64,000 nucleotides of DNA, taken from Cryptosporangium minutisporangium. Lineage in GTDB: Bacteria; Actinomycetota; Actinomycetes; Mycobacteriales; Cryptosporangiaceae. The stretch lies in contig NZ_BAAAYN010000018.1 of the NCBI RefSeq assembly GCF_039536245.1, forward strand, positions 1 through 64,000, given 5' to 3'. Position numbers and translations under genes: made by a program. How positions within the stretch are numbered: the first letter of the stretch is position 1; every line of letters starts with the position of its first letter. The notes below the pieces were generated by a model. That model was not told where the DNA came from, did no database searches, and saw nothing but the letters and a program-made list of their open reading frames with translations. This document shows, in pieces, positions 61,750 to 64,000 of the stretch.

Positions 61750-63084
61750 GTGAGCGTCGCTGTCGTGCTGCGGTACCGGAAGGCCGTGACCTACGGCCAC
61801 CACGCGCTACTCGGCGCGCTGGAGGCCGAGCCACCGCAGACACCATTCACGGTCGCGTTCGCGACCTCTCCGGAGGCGACCGCGGCCGAGATCACGGCGG
61901 GTCTGCGGACGGCGGACCGCGTGTTGGTCCTCTGGTCCTTCTACTCCCCGGACGCCGCTGCGCTCGCCGTCGAGCTCGCCACGATCCGTGCGCTCGTGGA
62001 CGACGCGCGGGTCCTGCACGTGGCGGGCGGTGTGCACGCGACCGCCGAACCGCAGCAGGTACTCGACGCGGGCTGGGACGTGGCCGCGATCGGCGAGGGC
62101 GAGACGACCGTGATCCGGCTGCTGGACGCCGTCGGCACGGACGCCCCGCTGACCGGCGTCCGCGGTCTGGCCGTGCGGGACGCCGACGGCGTCGCGGTGC
62201 GCACCGGGCCGGCGATCACCCGGGAGCTGGACGCGTTCGGCTCGTTCTCGCTGCGGTACTCCAAGTTCGGGCCGATCGAGCTGACCCGCGGATGCATCTA
62301 CGCCTGCCGGTTCTGCCAGACGCCGTTCATGTTCTCGGCCCGGTTCCGGCACCGCAGCGTGGAGAACGTCCGGTGGCACGTGAAGGCCATGGTGGACGCC
62401 GGCATGAAGGACGTCCGGTTCACCACGCCGACGTCGCTCTCCTACGGCACCCAGACCGAGGAACCCGACCTGGACGCGGTCGAGGAGTTGCTCGGGACGG
62501 TCCGGGCCGAGTTGCCGCCGCACGGCCGGGTGTTCTTCGGCTCGTTCCCGTCCGAGGTGCGGCCCGAGCACGTGACGCCGGACGCGATGCGGATGCTCCG
62601 GAAGTACGTCTCGAACGACAACATCATCATCGGGGCGCAGTCCGGATCCGACCGGATGCTGGCGGCGTCGCGGCGCGGCCACGGCGCCGAGCCGGTGCTC
62701 GACGCGGTACGCATCGCGGCCGAGGCGGGATTCCGGCCGAACGTCGACTTCCTGTTCGGAATGCCTGGCGAGGACGCGGCCGATGCCGAGGCGTCGCTGC
62801 GGCTCGCCGAGGCGGTCGCCGACCTGGGCGGCCGGGTCCACGCGCACACGTTCATGCCGCTGCCCGGCACACCCTGGCGGGACGCCGAGCCGGCGTTCGT
62901 CGCGGCCGAGACGATCACGACGTTCGACCGGCTCGCCGCCCGGGGAGCGCTCTACGGGCACTGGCGACGCCAGGCCGAGCATGCGGAGCGGCTCGCTGAA
63001 GCCGCGAAGGCCTACCCCCGGCGCGCACCCCGCAGGCGCACCACGCCCACGTGGCGAGATGCAGGGGGCGGCGAGGGGATTTAG
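61750..63084 (+). CDS. B12-binding-domain/radical SAM protein (TIGR04013/MJ_1487-like)
   Basis: 444 aa. N-terminal cobalamin-type Rossmann domain (about 1-130) with HVAGGVHATAEP and AIGEGETTV typical of class-B rSAM methylases, though a DxHxxG cobalamin ligand is not evident (YGHHALLG instead). Radical SAM site CIYACRFC within TRGCIYACRFCQTPFMF, then FGSFPSEVRPE and LFGMPGEDAAD. Function unknown; could methylate an unactivated carbon. CAGAAT (61738-61743) lies 6 nt before GTG 61750 (leaderless). An F420-type oxidoreductase follows after 9 bp with its own promoter. Confidence 0.88.
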   Translation: MSVAVVLRYRKAVTYGHHALLGALEAEPPQTPFTVAFATSPEATAAEITAGLRTADRVLVLWSFYSPDAAALAVELATIRALVDDARVLHVAGGVHATAEPQQVLDAGWDVAAIGEGETTVIRLLDAVGTDAPLTGVRGLAVRDADGVAVRTGPAITRELDAFGSFSLRYSKFGPIELTRGCIYACRFCQTPFMFSARFRHRSVENVRWHVKAMVDAGMKDVRFTTPTSLSYGTQTEEPDLDAVEELLGTVRAELPPHGRVFFGSFPSEVRPEHVTPDAMRMLRKYVSNDNIIIGAQSGSDRMLAASRRGHGAEPVLDAVRIAAEAGFRPNVDFLFGMPGEDAADAEASLRLAEAVADLGGRVHAHTFMPLPGTPWRDAEPAFVAAETITTFDRLAARGALYGHWRRQAEHAERLAEAAKAYPRRAPRRRTTPTWRDAGGGEGI

Positions 63085-63093
63085 GTTCGGGTC

Positions 63094-63984
63094 GTGAAAC
63101 TTGCGATCCACTATCCGAACTTCTCCTACCCGGGCGGGAACACCGCGGTCGCGCCGTTGCTCGCCGCGACCGCTCGGGCCGCCGACGAGGGTGGCGCGAC
63201 GACGTTCACGCTGATGGACCACTGGTTCCAGATGGAGGCGATGGCCCCGGCGACCGAGCCGATGCTGGAGGGCTACACCGGACTGGGATTCCTCGCCGGG
63301 ATCACCCGCAAGGTCCGGCTCGGCCTGCTCGTCACCGGCGTCACCTACCGGCACCCCGGCCTGCTCGCGAAGACCGTCGCCACGCTGGACGTGCTGTCCG
63401 GTGGCCGGGCGATGTTCGGCATCGGCGCGGCCTGGTACGAGCGCGAGCACCACGCGCTCGGCGTCCCGTACCCGCCCACCGCGGAGCGATTCGAGCGGCT
63501 GGAGGAGACGCTGCAGATCACCGCGCAGATGTTCAGCGACAACGACGGCCCGTACCAGGGCAAGCACTACCACCTCGCCGAGACGATCTGCGAACCCAAA
63601 CCCATCCAGCGGCCCAACGCCGGTCGACGGACCGGTCCCCCGGTGATGATCGGCGGCTCCGGCGAGAAGAAGACGCTCAAGTTCGTCGCGAAGTACGGCG
63701 ACGCGTGCAACCTGTTCGCGCCGGACGTCGAGACCGTGGCGCACAAGATCGACGTCCTCACCCGGCACTGCGCGGACGAGGGCCGCGACGTGAACGAGAT
63801 CGAGAAGACGATCATCACCAGCCTCGATCCGCTCGGCGACACCGACGCGTTCCTCCGCGCGATGGAGGCGTACGCGAAGGTCGGCGTCGAGCAGGTCTGG
63901 CTCAGCCCGAGCAACACCGACGACCCGTCCGCCTGGACGAGCCAGGTGACCGAGCGGGTCCTCCCCCGCCTCCGCGACATCTGA
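63094..63984 (+). CDS. LLM-class F420-dependent oxidoreductase
   Basis: 296 aa, luciferase-like monooxygenase fold. Starts KLAIHYPNFSYPGG; FTLMDHWFQ, GLLVTGVTYRHPGLLAK, ATLDVLSGGRAMFGIGAAW and PPVMIGGSGEKKTL are hallmarks of the F420-binding branch (G6PD/MER-like). Substrate unknown. TAGGTT (63082-63087) ends 6 nt before GTG 63094 and there is no ribosome-binding site, so it is leaderless and independent of the radical-SAM gene although only 9 bp away. Complete within the window. Confidence 0.92.
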   Translation: MKLAIHYPNFSYPGGNTAVAPLLAATARAADEGGATTFTLMDHWFQMEAMAPATEPMLEGYTGLGFLAGITRKVRLGLLVTGVTYRHPGLLAKTVATLDVLSGGRAMFGIGAAWYEREHHALGVPYPPTAERFERLEETLQITAQMFSDNDGPYQGKHYHLAETICEPKPIQRPNAGRRTGPPVMIGGSGEKKTLKFVAKYGDACNLFAPDVETVAHKIDVLTRHCADEGRDVNEIEKTIITSLDPLGDTDAFLRAMEAYAKVGVEQVWLSPSNTDDPSAWTSQVTERVLPRLRDI

Positions 63985-64000
63985 GCCGCGAGCGCTGTAC

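Overview
The window is GC-rich chromosomal DNA from a Gram-positive actinobacterium (Actinomycetota). The evidence is very high third-position GC, the octanoyl/lipoyl pathway next to sucB, a GlnA/GlnE/GlnA2 nitrogen block, F420-type enzymes, and a backbone that follows the Mycobacterium tuberculosis order Rv2215-Rv2241: sucB, TIGR01777 epimerase, lipB, lipA, DUF4191, RDD, glnA1, glnE, glnA2, panB, RNase H/phosphatase, zinc-ribbon protein, Nif3, ahpE, DUF3052, aceE. Many lineage-specific genes sit between these anchors. A non-mycobacterial actinomycete (for example of the Cryptosporangium, Frankia or Micromonospora grade) fits best, but I cannot name it from sequence alone.

Layout. 1-10 kb: 3' end of sucB, epimerase, degenerate kinase, HEAT-repeat protein, MMPL exporter, lipB, F420/PPOX-type enzyme, secreted S15-type hydrolase, lipA. 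10-24 kb: DUF4191, RDD and glnA, then a Nudix gene and a PrmC-like methyltransferase preceded by two tiny overlapping genes opposite an XRE-TPR regulator; then a membrane protein, glnE, a GATase and glnA2. 24-33 kb: lipoprotein, panB, small DUF proteins, TTC38-like TPR protein, ACT protein, a NarL-type two-component system facing a membrane protein, and an SMR/SDR/TetR cluster. 33.5-34.5 kb: a decayed integrative element (integrase tail, tRNA T-arm-like sequence, orphan gene) directly 3' of rnpB, the RNase P RNA, which no protein-coding call covers. 35-40 kb: TauE transporter, a 32-bp tandem repeat array, a secreted hydrolase with a 3' minisatellite, and a DUF3311/MctP permease pair. 40-51 kb: RNase H/phosphatase, zinc ribbon and Nif3, then a compact four-gene cluster (GCS2/ATP-grasp fusion, AsnO-type amidotransferase, S9 peptidase, APH-type kinase) that looks like an uncharacterised pathway for a small amide or peptide. 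51-64 kb: epimerase, Fur regulator, tRNA-Val, ahpE, DUF3052, YjbQ, aceE with a second 3' minisatellite, GT87 membrane glycosyltransferase, a second NarL-type system, a cobalamin-type radical SAM protein and an LLM-class F420 oxidoreductase.

The genes combine into lipoylation plus the complexes that use it (sucB, lipB, lipA, aceE), nitrogen assimilation with its control (glnA with a GlnR-type box and adenylylation tyrosine, glnE, glnA2 with its own box), and several signalling cassettes. About seventeen genes share one start architecture: a TANNNT-like -10 hexamer ending 6-8 nt before the start codon. This indicates leaderless mRNAs and decides several start codons. Three separate tandem-repeat expansions, two of them duplicating a gene's stop codon, are the most unusual DNA-level features.
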